The translations under genes and the position numbers were made by a program. Below the pieces are notes generated by a model. It was not told the DNA's origin. It ran no database searches and was given only the letters and a program-made list of their open reading frames with translations. Positions 55,288 through 63,808 of a stretch of 64,000 nt of DNA are shown in pieces (position 1 is the first letter of the stretch; each line of letters starts with the position of its first letter). This stretch comes from JAEUMG01 sp963805405 (lineage in GTDB: Bacteria; Pseudomonadota; Alphaproteobacteria; Rhizobiales; Aestuariivirgaceae): contig CAWDUC010000020.1 of assembly GCA_963805405.1 (NCBI GenBank), forward strand, positions 248,001 to 312,000, written 5' to 3'.

Positions 55288-56334
55288 GCCGCAGGCACTT
55301 CTTCGACAGACGGCTGGGCACGCTGGGCTTGCGCTCCAGCCAATCCGGAACCGGCAGGTTTTTCTCGCGCAAGAATGCGGGATTGAACATCTTCGACAGA
55401 TAGCGCGTGCCGTAGTCGCAGAGGATCGTCACAATGGTATGACCCGGCCCCATCTGCTTGGCGAGGCGGATGGCGCCGGCGACATTGATGCCGGTCGAGC
55501 CGCCCATGCACAGGCCCTCATGTTGCAAGAAGATCGAAGACGATCGGGATCGCCTCCGCATCGGGAATCTGGAAGGCATCGTCGATGACCGCGCCTTCGA
55601 TATTCTTGGTGATGCGGCCCTGGCCGATGCCCTCGGTGATGGAGGACCCTTCGGATTTCAGTTCGCCGGTTTTGTAGTAACTGTAGAGCGCCGCACCCAT
55701 CGGATCGGCCAGGGCGATCTGGATATTCTTGATTCTTGGCCTTGAGGCCGTCGCTGACGCCGCCGAGCGTGCCGCCGGAACCGACAGCCGATACGAAGCC
55801 GTCGACCTTGCCGTCGGTCTGGCGCCAGATTTCCGCGACGTCGTTTCAATATGCGCGCGGCGGTTGGCGACGTTGTCGAACTGGTTGGCCCAGATGGCGC
55901 CATTCGGGCTGGTCTTGGCGAGCAGCTTCGGCAAGGCGGCCGGAATATTTCACGTAGTTGTTGGGGTTCTTGTAGGGGACTGCCGGCACCTCGACCAGTT
56001 CGGCGCCGAGCAGGCGAAGCGCGTCCTTCTTCTCCTGCCTCTGGGTTACGGGGATGACGATCACCGTCTTGAAGCCCATGGCGTTGGCGACAACCGCAAG
56101 GCCGATGCCGGTATTGCCGGCGGTGCCTTCGACGATCGTTCCGCCGGGCTTCAGCGTGCCTTTCGCTATGGCATCCTTGATGATGAAGAGCGCGGCGCGG
56201 TCCTTCACCGACTGGCCCGGGTTCATGAATTCGGCCTTGCCAAGAATGGTGCAGCCGGTCAATTCCGAGGCCTTGCGCAATTTGATCAGCGGCGTGTTGC
56301 CAATCGCGGACACGACGTCAGGCTTGAAATCCAT
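55284..56334 (-). CDS. cysK: Cysteine synthase A (O-acetylserine sulfhydrylase), multiple frameshifts
   Basis: This PLP enzyme makes cysteine from O-acetylserine and sulfide. The ATG at 56334-56332 gives DFKPDVVSAIGNTPLIKLR. The Schiff-base lysine is K44 in NPGQSVKDRA, the substrate loop is EGTAGNTGIGLA, and VTILCDYGTRYLSKMFNP closes the fold. Between 55950 and 55300 at least five single-base shifts occur, with family segments (GAIWANQFDN, FVSAVGSGGT, ITEGIGQGR, GLCMGGSTGINV) in different frames. The stop overlaps the next gene. The strong conservation outside the shifts argues for sequence error. A single cysteine synthase is normally needed for growth on sulfate. Confidence 0.9.
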
Positions 56335-56451
56335 AGAATTCTCCGTGGCGCCCATGGGCGCCCTGTGTGGGGCGCGGATGATCCGGAATGGACGCGGCCA
56401 AGTCAAGCAAGCTTGACCCGCATGGGCGCAGGTCTCACCTTCGCCGGCGTT

Positions 56452-57261
56452 ATGCATCGAATTCTCGGATTAATCGCTGGAATCGCGGTCTGGGTTCTTT
56501 GCGCGACCGATTCCTTTGCCGGTAGCGATGACATTTACCAGGCGAAGACGATCGTCACGGGACAGGAACTGCCAAGCAGATTGACCGGCTTTGCAACTTG
56601 TCTCGCCGACGTGCTCGTGAAGGCCTCGGGCGATCCGCGATTGCTCGCCGATCCCCGGGTTGTGAAGCTTGCCGATCATGCAGCCGAATATGTCGCGGGA
56701 TTTCATTATCGGGACCGGCTGGAAGGAATCCCGATCCATGACGAGCAGGGGTCGCGCGACCGACCGTTCGATCTCACCGTGACATTCAATCCAACAAAGA
56801 TCGACCGTGCCTTAAACGAACTCGGCAGCAAGCTCTGGAGAGGGAAGCGTCCGGCGATTGCCATGCTTATCGCGGTGCGGCTCGACACTACGACCTATGT
56901 CCTGACAAGGGACGGCGACCATGGCATCGATCAGCGCGATTCGCTGGCCGCAGTGTCCTGGCAAATGGGCGTTCCGGTCGTGCTTCCGAGCAAGGCAGAG
57001 ATGAACTTAACATTCGAGACCTTGCCTAAAGCCGATGGCGCCGCCCTGACAGCCCTGGCGAAACGAGACGGCACGAATCTGGCGCTGACAGGGACGCTTG
57101 TCTGGAACAGGAGCAGCCTGGGCTGGGCAGCCGACTGGCGGCTGATCGTGCCGAATGGCGATCGTGCGTGGAAAATTCGCGATGTGAATTTCGACGATGC
57201 CTTTCGAAGCGCTGTGCGAGGCGCGGCGCAAGTGCTGTCGGGAAACGGCGAGCCGCACTAA
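56452..57261 (+). CDS. DUF2066 family exported protein
   Basis: The protein has 269 residues. The signal peptide (RILGLIAGIAVWVLCATDSFA) is followed by SDDIYQAKTIVTGQE. The middle has KASGDPRLLADPRVVKLADHAAEYVAGFHYRDR, a DUF2066 pattern, and the end GWAADWRLIVPNGDRAWKIRDVNFDDAFRSAVRGAA. The family is widespread in proteobacteria and of unknown function, possibly envelope-related. ATG 56452 is used; an in-frame ATG at 56422 would place non-signal residues first. It is divergent from cysK (117 bp). Confidence 0.82.
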   Translation: MHRILGLIAGIAVWVLCATDSFAGSDDIYQAKTIVTGQELPSRLTGFATCLADVLVKASGDPRLLADPRVVKLADHAAEYVAGFHYRDRLEGIPIHDEQGSRDRPFDLTVTFNPTKIDRALNELGSKLWRGKRPAIAMLIAVRLDTTTYVLTRDGDHGIDQRDSLAAVSWQMGVPVVLPSKAEMNLTFETLPKADGAALTALAKRDGTNLALTGTLVWNRSSLGWAADWRLIVPNGDRAWKIRDVNFDDAFRSAVRGAAQVLSGNGEPH

Positions 57262-57497
57262 ATCTTCTTCGTCGTTCCCGTCTTTATGCCGTGCGGGCGA
57301 TCGGCTTCGGGGATGTAATTGGGATCCACAAACTGAGCGATGCAGTCGCCCAGCATCAGATATTCGGAATTCGGCATGTGAAACCAGCGCCGGAACTCTT
57401 CGGTCGAGAGCCGGCCATCGAGATAATAATCGAGCACCTGCCGACTGAAGGAGTGAAGCTTGGCAGGGAGGCAGGACTCAATCCGACGCCTATCCAT
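57258..57497 (-). CDS. Small protein of unknown function
   Basis: The protein has 79 residues with the pattern QVLDYYLDGRLSTEEFRRWFHMPNSEYLMLGDC in the middle, helical and acidic, then PNYIPEADRPHGIK. No signal or membrane segment is seen. I do not recognise a family; the ribosome site is weak. Its stop overlaps the convergent DUF2066 stop by 4 bases. The coding potential looks real because the reading frame has a biased amino-acid mix, but this is a judgement by eye. Confidence 0.5.
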   Translation of the reverse strand: MDRRRIESCLPAKLHSFSRQVLDYYLDGRLSTEEFRRWFHMPNSEYLMLGDCIAQFVDPNYIPEADRPHGIKTGTTKKI

Positions 57498-57878
57498 TGC
57501 ACGATCTTACGTTGCATTCCGGCTCGCGGAAAGCGCTTCCTTGTGAGTGTTTCTCTGCCAATGTTTTTTAGCAGCTGTTCTGATCCGACCTTATCCAATG
57601 CTGCGGACGCCATTCGCGAATGCGATCGCCAAGGTGTCACCCGGAGAAGGACACACTCCTCGCTTTTACAGAACTGTCAAAACCGGCGATGAGCCGGGAG
57701 TGAATTTGTGTTTGTGCGACGCACCAAAAAGCGCCCTATGAGATCTCTGCCATGCCCCGGCGGGATCAAAATTCCTCCGCATTTTCTTCATGTTGTGCTG
57801 GGATATACGGCTTGTCCCTCGGGTTCGGTATGATAGGATTTCGGCCTTGCAAGGGAAAACATCAGGAGGATTTGGTCT
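57498..57878. other. 381-bp intergenic region before the protease gene
   Basis: No convincing gene is seen here. The sequence is AT-richer than its surroundings. A clear ribosome binding site (AGGAGG at 57864-57869) precedes the protease start at 57879, so the promoter of that gene probably lies within this stretch. No hairpin with a U-run and no repeat was found. Confidence 0.55.
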
Positions 57879-58874
57879 ATGACGGCGAAAGGTTGGCTTG
57901 GTGTCCTGGCCGGCGTCACGGCCGCGTTCGGTTTTGCGAGCGGCGCAGCCCTGGCGCATGATCCGGTGACGGGAAAGTTCCTTCCCAAGAAATACATCGA
58001 TCGAATGGCGCAGCAGCTTCAGAGCGTCGAGTCACTGGGCACGGCGGAAGAAACCCGCGGCATATTCGAGCCAATGTTCCAGTGGCCTCCGAGCTACAAG
58101 AAGCTTCGCGTGTGCTTCATGGGCGGCAGCGACGAGGTCAGAGTTGCCGTCAAAGAACTAGCCGATGTGTGGATTATCAAGGAAGTCGGAATTTCGTTCG
58201 ACTGGGGCAATGGCAAGGTGCCGCGCAGCTGCGATCCGGCCAAGCGCCTCGACCATATTCGGGTGAGCTTCGACCAGCCCGGATACTGGTCGGCGCTTGG
58301 GACGGCGTCTCTCCATTATTATCGCCTTGAAGAAGCGACGCTCAATCTCCAAGGCTTCGACCAATTGACGCCCGACCAGATCAAGTCGGAGAGGCCGGCC
58401 GGCATCGTCTATCACGAATTTGGCCATGCGTTGGGGCTGCATCACGAGCACCAGAGCCCGGCAAGCACGTGTGACGCCGAATTCAACTGGGATTATATTT
58501 ACAAGACCTTTGCCGAGCCGCCGAATGCCTGGGACAAGGCCACCGTCGACAACAACATGCGTGTGTTGTGGGATCCGGACGCGCTGATGACGGAGTATGA
58601 TCCGAAGTCGGTGATGAAGTATTATTTCGATGCCAAAATGTTCAAGGACGGCGCCAAGGCCAAGTGCTATTCGCCGGGCGAGAACTCTAAAATCTCCCAG
58701 GTCGACTATGGCACGCTGATCTACATGTATCCGGCAGCACAGGATAAGTGGGCGTCGAATTACAACAGTCGCCGCGAAAAATTCAAAACCCTATGGGACA
58801 AGGCACAGGCCAGCGGCAATACCAAGGGCGTGATGATGAACTATCTCGACGCTTTCTATCCGGCGTTGCAGTAG
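57879..58874 (+). CDS. Exported astacin-like zinc metalloprotease
   Basis: The protein has 331 residues. The signal peptide (WLGVLAGVTAAFGFASGAALA) is followed by HDPVTG. The metzincin zinc site is H179-E-F-G-H183-A-L-G-L-H-H189-E190, giving HExxHxxGxxHE as in astacins, and the Met-turn lies in KSVMKYYFD. Cysteines in RVCFMGG, RSCDP, STCDAE and KCYSPG suggest disulfides. The expected prodomain is short or missing. It is preceded by AGGAGG and followed by a hairpin at 58905. It could act in the envelope or outside the cell; the target is unknown. Confidence 0.85.
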   Translation: MTAKGWLGVLAGVTAAFGFASGAALAHDPVTGKFLPKKYIDRMAQQLQSVESLGTAEETRGIFEPMFQWPPSYKKLRVCFMGGSDEVRVAVKELADVWIIKEVGISFDWGNGKVPRSCDPAKRLDHIRVSFDQPGYWSALGTASLHYYRLEEATLNLQGFDQLTPDQIKSERPAGIVYHEFGHALGLHHEHQSPASTCDAEFNWDYIYKTFAEPPNAWDKATVDNNMRVLWDPDALMTEYDPKSVMKYYFDAKMFKDGAKAKCYSPGENSKISQVDYGTLIYMYPAAQDKWASNYNSRREKFKTLWDKAQASGNTKGVMMNYLDAFYPALQ

Positions 58875-58904
58875 GCGCCAGCAGCATTGCTTGACAAAAC
58901 TTGG

Positions 58905-58929
58905 AACCCCGGCGCAAGGCGTCGGGGTT
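58905..58929 (+). terminator. Hairpin after the protease gene
   Basis: AACCCCGGCGC pairs with GCGTCGGGGTT around AAG (11 base pairs with one G-U), 31 bases after the protease stop. It is followed by CATCGCATTT, so the U-run is weak. It probably ends the protease transcript and separates it from the CHASE2 gene. Confidence 0.6.
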
Positions 58930-58959
58930 CATCGCATTTAAGCCGGAGATGCAAGACCG

Positions 58960-60348
58960 GTGGTTAGCCTGGTCAAATCACTGTTCTCGCTGCAACCGGT
59001 CGGCAAACGCCGCGCGTGGAGCTATGGCGCCGCGGTGCTCGTCGCGATCCTCACCATCCTCGGTGTCGGCAAGGGCATGCTCGAAGCCTATGAAAGTTTG
59101 AGCTCGACCGACAAGCTCATCAAGATGTCGACACTGTTTACCGGCGCCGAGAAGCGCGCCGTGCCCGTGACACTCATCGAAGTCGATGACGAAACGCGCA
59201 CCCGTTGGGGCAATCCGGTGATCACGCCGCACAAGGCGATTGCCGAACTGGTGCGGGCGGCGCGGGAAGGCGGGTCGCGGGCTATCGTCGTCGATTTCGA
59301 TCTTTCGGGCGATACCGAGGGACAACCGCCGACGCCAGAACTCTACAACGAGCTGGCACATTATCCCCCCGACGCGCCGCCCCTCTACATCGTCCGCGCG
59401 ATCCGTTTCAAGGGCGCGAGCCTGCCGGGCGAGGGGCAGACCTTCCTTGCCGATTCCTACCGCAAGACACCTTATGACAACGTCGTTGCTGACAAGCCCA
59501 ACGTGACCTGGGTCAGCGCGCTTCCTTCGTTCGGCGGCGATCGTGTGGTGCGAAAGGTGCGCTTCTGGCAAACTGTGTGCGACGGAGCGACGGGCGAGGC
59601 CTTTCCCTCCGCGGCACTCGCGGTTTCGGCGGCACTGGAGAACCAAGGCGCGGCGCTCAAGTCATTTCTCGACCAGCAGATAGCAGCCGAATGCGGCGGA
59701 CGACCGGCGCTAGACGACGGCGGCTGGCCGCAGCATCGCCGGCTCGAAGCTTCGATCCCTTTTGCGTTCAGCGACACCGCAAAATCGTCGACATTGAATG
59801 CGACCGATCTGAACGGGAAGCCGACCGCCTTGCTGCGCAGGATCGGCGCATGGAGTCTGGTACGCGTGAGCGGTGATGCGGTCGAAGCGACCGGTGAAGT
59901 CGATACAAGCATATTCAGGGATCGCGCCGTTCTGATCGGTGTAACGCATGCAGATTCGCGCGACGTCTATGCAACGCCGCTTGGTTCCATGCCGGGCGTT
60001 ACGATCATCGCAAACACGGTGGCCCTCGCGAAGGTGATGAGCGACACGCCTGCCGCATCGCCCTTGGTGAAGAACCTTCTCGGGATTGCCTTCTTTCTGA
60101 TCGTCGCGTTCATTGGCGTCAGATTTCAGGCGGCGCCGGCCGTCGTGCTTATCGGCATCGTGGGCTTCAGCACGCTGTTTATGGTGTCGCGATGGTTCGG
60201 ATTTGCCACGTCGGTCGAAGTCATCGCGTTGGGGCTGACCGTCTTCGCGCTCTACAAGATTGCGGATTCGATCGTCGGGATCATTGTCGACTGGCGATCG
60301 GGGCGAGGCTGGCGGGCGATACTCAAGGACAGGTCAGGCAAGCATTGA
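58960..60348 (+). CDS. CHASE2-domain membrane sensor protein
   Basis: The protein has 462 residues. An N-terminal helix (AWSYGAAVLVAILTILGVG) leads into a periplasmic CHASE2 domain with VTLIEVDDETRTRWG, RAIVVDFDLSGD, DRAVLIGVTHADSRDVYATPL and MPGVTIIANTVAL. Three C-terminal helices follow (LLGIAFFLIVAFIGVRF, AVVLIGIVGFSTLFMVSRWF, VIALGLTVFALYKIAD) and then a short basic tail. There is no kinase, cyclase or GGDEF domain after the helices, so any signal must be passed by another protein. The start is a GTG at 58960. Its TGA overlaps the ATG of the FecR-like gene (TGATG). Confidence 0.88.
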   Translation: MVSLVKSLFSLQPVGKRRAWSYGAAVLVAILTILGVGKGMLEAYESLSSTDKLIKMSTLFTGAEKRAVPVTLIEVDDETRTRWGNPVITPHKAIAELVRAAREGGSRAIVVDFDLSGDTEGQPPTPELYNELAHYPPDAPPLYIVRAIRFKGASLPGEGQTFLADSYRKTPYDNVVADKPNVTWVSALPSFGGDRVVRKVRFWQTVCDGATGEAFPSAALAVSAALENQGAALKSFLDQQIAAECGGRPALDDGGWPQHRRLEASIPFAFSDTAKSSTLNATDLNGKPTALLRRIGAWSLVRVSGDAVEATGEVDTSIFRDRAVLIGVTHADSRDVYATPLGSMPGVTIIANTVALAKVMSDTPAASPLVKNLLGIAFFLIVAFIGVRFQAAPAVVLIGIVGFSTLFMVSRWFGFATSVEVIALGLTVFALYKIADSIVGIIVDWRSGRGWRAILKDRSGKH

Positions 60349-61217
60349 TGCGCGTTCTCGTCACATTCTTCTCCATCGTCGGGTTCTTGCTCTGGCATTC
60401 GCCGAGTTTCGCCGTAGAACGCGAGGCGGTCGCGCATATAGTCGAGATCGATCTCGCGGGCGATGATCTCGCCAAGGGTACGGTCGTCGTGCGCGATGGC
60501 GCAGAGCACAAGCCGCAGATCTGGATGCCGCTCTATGATGGAGACGTTGTTTTCGTGCGCGATCCCGGGAGTCGTGTGCTGGTCGACTACGGCGCGGGCG
60601 GACGTGTGGAGGTGGGCGACAAGGCAATGCGTGTCACAGTGTCAGCCGAGACTGCACATGGCGGTGAAACCTGGGGCCTCATAACGGCGATCGGCTCGTT
60701 GCTCGTTGGCGAAGAGGATGAAGAAGTCCCGGCCAATCTGATCTCGAAAGGCGCGGAAGATACGCTTCTGGTTCCCGTTGCCAATCGCGGTCCGAACAAC
60801 CTTTTGCGGGGCGATGCGCCCGTCTGGGTCGAATGGAGCGGCGGTACTGCGCCATTCGACGTTACGCTCGAAACGGCAGGCAAGAAAACGGTGCTTACGC
60901 CGACCGGCGAGCGTGCAGTGAAGTTCGCTATTCCGAAGGATGCGGGGCAACGCCTGGCACTGACAATCACCGATGCGGGAAAGCGCAGCCTGCGCGTGCC
61001 GTTCCGCCTGCGCGATAAATTGCCGGCAGCGCCTGCGGAAATTGCAAAGGAAAGCGCGAATGCCGGGCTCATGCCGGCGCTGCAGGCTGGGTGGCTCGCG
61101 GAGCAAGATGATGGTGCCTGGCGCATCGAAGCGGTGCGGCTGCTGCGCAATACCGATGGCGAAAAGGTCGAATTCACGCGGTTGGCCGATGCGCTGCTCG
61201 CCGGATGGCGACCATAG
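60348..61217 (+). CDS. Exported FecR-like protein
   Basis: The protein has 289 residues. The signal peptide (RVLVTFFSIVGFLLWHSPSFA) is followed by a region like the FecR core: GTVVVRDGAEHKP, then PLYDGDVVFVRDPGSRVLVDYGAG. The rest is beta-rich (WVEWSGGTAPFDVTL, KFAIPKDAGQRLALTITDAGK), possibly an Ig-like tail. It lacks a cytoplasmic anti-sigma domain, so it is not a FecR of the iron type. The start overlaps the CHASE2 stop, showing translational coupling and a shared role. The FecR assignment rests on the general pattern only. Confidence 0.65.
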   Translation: MRVLVTFFSIVGFLLWHSPSFAVEREAVAHIVEIDLAGDDLAKGTVVVRDGAEHKPQIWMPLYDGDVVFVRDPGSRVLVDYGAGGRVEVGDKAMRVTVSAETAHGGETWGLITAIGSLLVGEEDEEVPANLISKGAEDTLLVPVANRGPNNLLRGDAPVWVEWSGGTAPFDVTLETAGKKTVLTPTGERAVKFAIPKDAGQRLALTITDAGKRSLRVPFRLRDKLPAAPAEIAKESANAGLMPALQAGWLAEQDDGAWRIEAVRLLRNTDGEKVEFTRLADALLAGWRP

Positions 61218-61221
61218 GCTC

Positions 61222-61575
61222 ATGGCAAGGCATCGGATCTTCACGACGAGCTTTGCCAGCGTTTATCCGCACTATGTCGCGAAGGCGGAGAAGAAGGGCC
61301 GCACCAAAGCTGAATTCGACCAGATCATCTCCTGGCTGACGGGCTACGATCAGAAAGCGCTTCGGGCGCAGCTCGCCGAGAAGACCGATTTTGAGACATT
61401 CTTCGCGACGGCGCCACGCCTCAATCCTTCCAGAAACCTCATCATGGGTGTCGTGTGCGGCGTGCGCGTGGAAGAGATCGAGGAGCCGACCATGCGCGAG
61501 ATCCGTTACCTCGACAAGCTCGTTGACGAGTTGGCGCGCGGTAGAGCGATGGACAAGATTCTACGAACGGAGTGA
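61222..61575 (+). CDS. DUF2200 family protein
   Basis: The protein has 117 residues and no signal peptide. The whole family pattern is visible: HRIFTTSFASVYPHYVAKAEKKGRT in parts, QIISWLTGYDQKAL, and CGVRVEEIEEPTMREIRYLDKLVDELARGR. DUF2200 proteins are small, alpha-helical and widespread, and are of unknown function. It lies 4 bases after the FecR-like gene, so it is probably on the same transcript, although it also occurs elsewhere without such neighbours. The convergent caspase stop is 5 bases away. Confidence 0.85.
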   Translation: MARHRIFTTSFASVYPHYVAKAEKKGRTKAEFDQIISWLTGYDQKALRAQLAEKTDFETFFATAPRLNPSRNLIMGVVCGVRVEEIEEPTMREIRYLDKLVDELARGRAMDKILRTE

Positions 61576-61580
61576 GTGCG

Positions 61581-63806
61581 CTACGGCCTTACATCGAACA
61601 CGAAGAGGCCGCCGCCCATCTGCGGGCCGGTATCTTCATCGCTGGTCGCCACCGTCGCGGCGCGGGTCGTTGAGCCTGTCACGCCCTGGAGCAATTGTTT
61701 CAGAGATGATCCCGAACCGCGTGCGGCGGACGCTTCATCGGCGCTGCGCGTCGATTGTGTGCGATCGAGCGTCGGCTGCACCAGAGAGCAGAGACGCGGC
61801 GCGATCTTTGTGTCGTCCTCGGGGATCGCCAACACGACAGCATTCTCGACGCCGGTCGCGGCAGGGCGGTTATTCGCGGCATCCCAAGTGTTGATCTTGA
61901 ATTTATAGGTCACGCTGCCACCGCTGCCGGCCGGCAATTTGCGTACGCAACCACGATCGGCGTCCTTGGGGATGAGGGGGGAAACGCCACCCAATGCGTC
62001 CACGTAAAACCCGCCGACATAATAGGTGTAGTCCGTCGGGTTGCTGACATTGATCTCGATATAGTCGCAATTGCCGGCGGCGTAAGGAAGGAGAGGCGAG
62101 AGCGCTGCCTTCGGCAGGCTCGTATCGCCCTTCGGAGTGCAGGTGGTCTTGGCGTCGGCACCCTTGGCGCCGTCACGAAAAACATTTGCCGAGATCGCAA
62201 CGCTATTGCCTTCCTCGATCGTGCTTTCGCTTGTCGCACCGGTGACACGCACGAGCTTTGCGGCGCGCGCAAGAAGCCAGACCGATTCCTTCAACTCTTC
62301 AGACAGAGCTTTCTCATCGCTCCCGATCGCGAGGCTAGGGGTCTCGTCGAAGCTGCCGGCCTCCGTCACCCAGGGCCGCTCGGGGCGCACGATCCACAAG
62401 CGGTCCTTGGCCACGCGCAATTGCAAATCGGCCTGCGGGTCTCCCGGGGGTGCGAGTTCAATGCCGATATTGGCCGCGTCGGCTCCGAGACTTTTCTCGA
62501 TCGCGTCCTTGAGCATCGCGGCGTTGACGCCGAGTTCGGCATCCGGGGGCGGCGCGACGGCGAAGCGGAATGTGACAGCCGGCTTTTCGACGGCGACCGA
62601 GAAGGCACCTTCCTCGGGTTCCTCAGCACTTTCCCATTTCAGCTTGCGCGCCGTACTGGTCGCGGCGGTGGCGCTGTCGATCACGGCATGGGCGATCGGA
62701 TCCTTGTCTCCTGCCTTGGCATAAAGCGCGAGCTTGGCTCCGGGATCATAGCCATGCAGCGTTCCGGCGGGGATGGTGAGCGTGCCCTCCTTCAAGACCG
62801 CAACCATGCGCGGCGGCCCGTCGCCCAAGCTGCCGCCGAGGATGGGCAGATCGAGCGAACCGTCGAAGACGGGAGGTGGGACGCGACCTCCCGAACGATC
62901 GCCCGTGATGTCGGCGACGACTTCCTGGGCGAGATCGCGATAGGTCTGCGCCGTGCCGCGCATGAGAGCGCGGTGAAGGTGATAGGTGAAGACGCCCATG
63001 CGTTGCGTGTCGCCTTCGCCGGTCATCGGCAGATCATAACCTGCGAAGGGCCGCTCGATCGCCTGGTCGAAAGAGTCGACCGCGTAAAAGCCGACGAGGT
63101 TTCCGTTGCCCTTAAGCGTGATAGCGCCGGCGCGGGTGCCGCCGCGTGTCGCTGATCGCGTCGCTATTTGCGGAATGCCAAGGATGGAGGGATCGACGGT
63201 TCGCGTGACATCACTACCGCGCGTGACGGTTCCCGAATGGCAGGCATCAATGATCGCCCAGACAAAGGCGCCCTTGGCCTGGATCGCCAATAGCTTTTTC
63301 CCCAGTTCATCATCGACGAGCCCGTTCTTGATGCCGTCCTCGACAGGATTGTAAGGGCCGACATCGGCGGGAAGCAGTACCTGGTCCTGACCGTCGGTTT
63401 CGGGCTCCTCCTCGCTGGCGGGATCGAGATCGGGCTGTGTGATGCCGTGGCCTGAATAGTAGAAGATCGCCGTGTCGCCAGGCTGCGCAATTTCAGCCAG
63501 ATGATCGAGCGCGGCGATGATGGCCTGGTATTTCGGCAGGCCGTTGGCAGTGGGGAATTCCGGCTGAGCGGGAAGATGGTCGGCAAGAACGGCAATGTCG
63601 GCGGGATTGGCGCCGCGTGATTTGAGCAGCCGCCACATGATGCTGACGTCATTACGCGGGCCTTGCAGATCGCGGATACCATTCGCCGCGTCATAGTCGG
63701 CGACACCCACAAGCAGTGCTACGGTTTTCGCTTCGACTGCCGTCGAAAGACAACCAAGGACTGCCGCCGCTGCGAGCGCGGACCACTTCAGGCGCAGAGT
63801 TTTCAT
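61581..63806 (-). CDS. Exported caspase-fold (C14) protease
   Basis: The protein has 741 residues from the ATG at 63806-63804. The signal peptide (WSALAAAAVLGCLSTAVEA) precedes the p20-like domain: KTVALLVGVADYDAAN, the catalytic H120 in FYYSGHG and C189 in IIDACHSG. QVLLPADVG is also family-typical. The large C-terminal part (from about 330) contains a beta-rich region and a unit with YVGGFYVDALGGVSPLIPKD, similar to DUF4384-type domains that follow bacterial caspases. It is exported, unlike most metacaspases. It is convergent with the CHASE2 set; the next gene upstream ends just 2 bases before its ATG. No shift is seen. Confidence 0.9.
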   Translation of the reverse strand: MKTLRLKWSALAAAAVLGCLSTAVEAKTVALLVGVADYDAANGIRDLQGPRNDVSIMWRLLKSRGANPADIAVLADHLPAQPEFPTANGLPKYQAIIAALDHLAEIAQPGDTAIFYYSGHGITQPDLDPASEEEPETDGQDQVLLPADVGPYNPVEDGIKNGLVDDELGKKLLAIQAKGAFVWAIIDACHSGTVTRGSDVTRTVDPSILGIPQIATRSATRGGTRAGAITLKGNGNLVGFYAVDSFDQAIERPFAGYDLPMTGEGDTQRMGVFTYHLHRALMRGTAQTYRDLAQEVVADITGDRSGGRVPPPVFDGSLDLPILGGSLGDGPPRMVAVLKEGTLTIPAGTLHGYDPGAKLALYAKAGDKDPIAHAVIDSATAATSTARKLKWESAEEPEEGAFSVAVEKPAVTFRFAVAPPPDAELGVNAAMLKDAIEKSLGADAANIGIELAPPGDPQADLQLRVAKDRLWIVRPERPWVTEAGSFDETPSLAIGSDEKALSEELKESVWLLARAAKLVRVTGATSESTIEEGNSVAISANVFRDGAKGADAKTTCTPKGDTSLPKAALSPLLPYAAGNCDYIEINVSNPTDYTYYVGGFYVDALGGVSPLIPKDADRGCVRKLPAGSGGSVTYKFKINTWDAANNRPAATGVENAVVLAIPEDDTKIAPRLCSLVQPTLDRTQSTRSADEASAARGSGSSLKQLLQGVTGSTTRAATVATSDEDTGPQMGGGLFVFDVRP

Positions 63807-63808
63807 AC

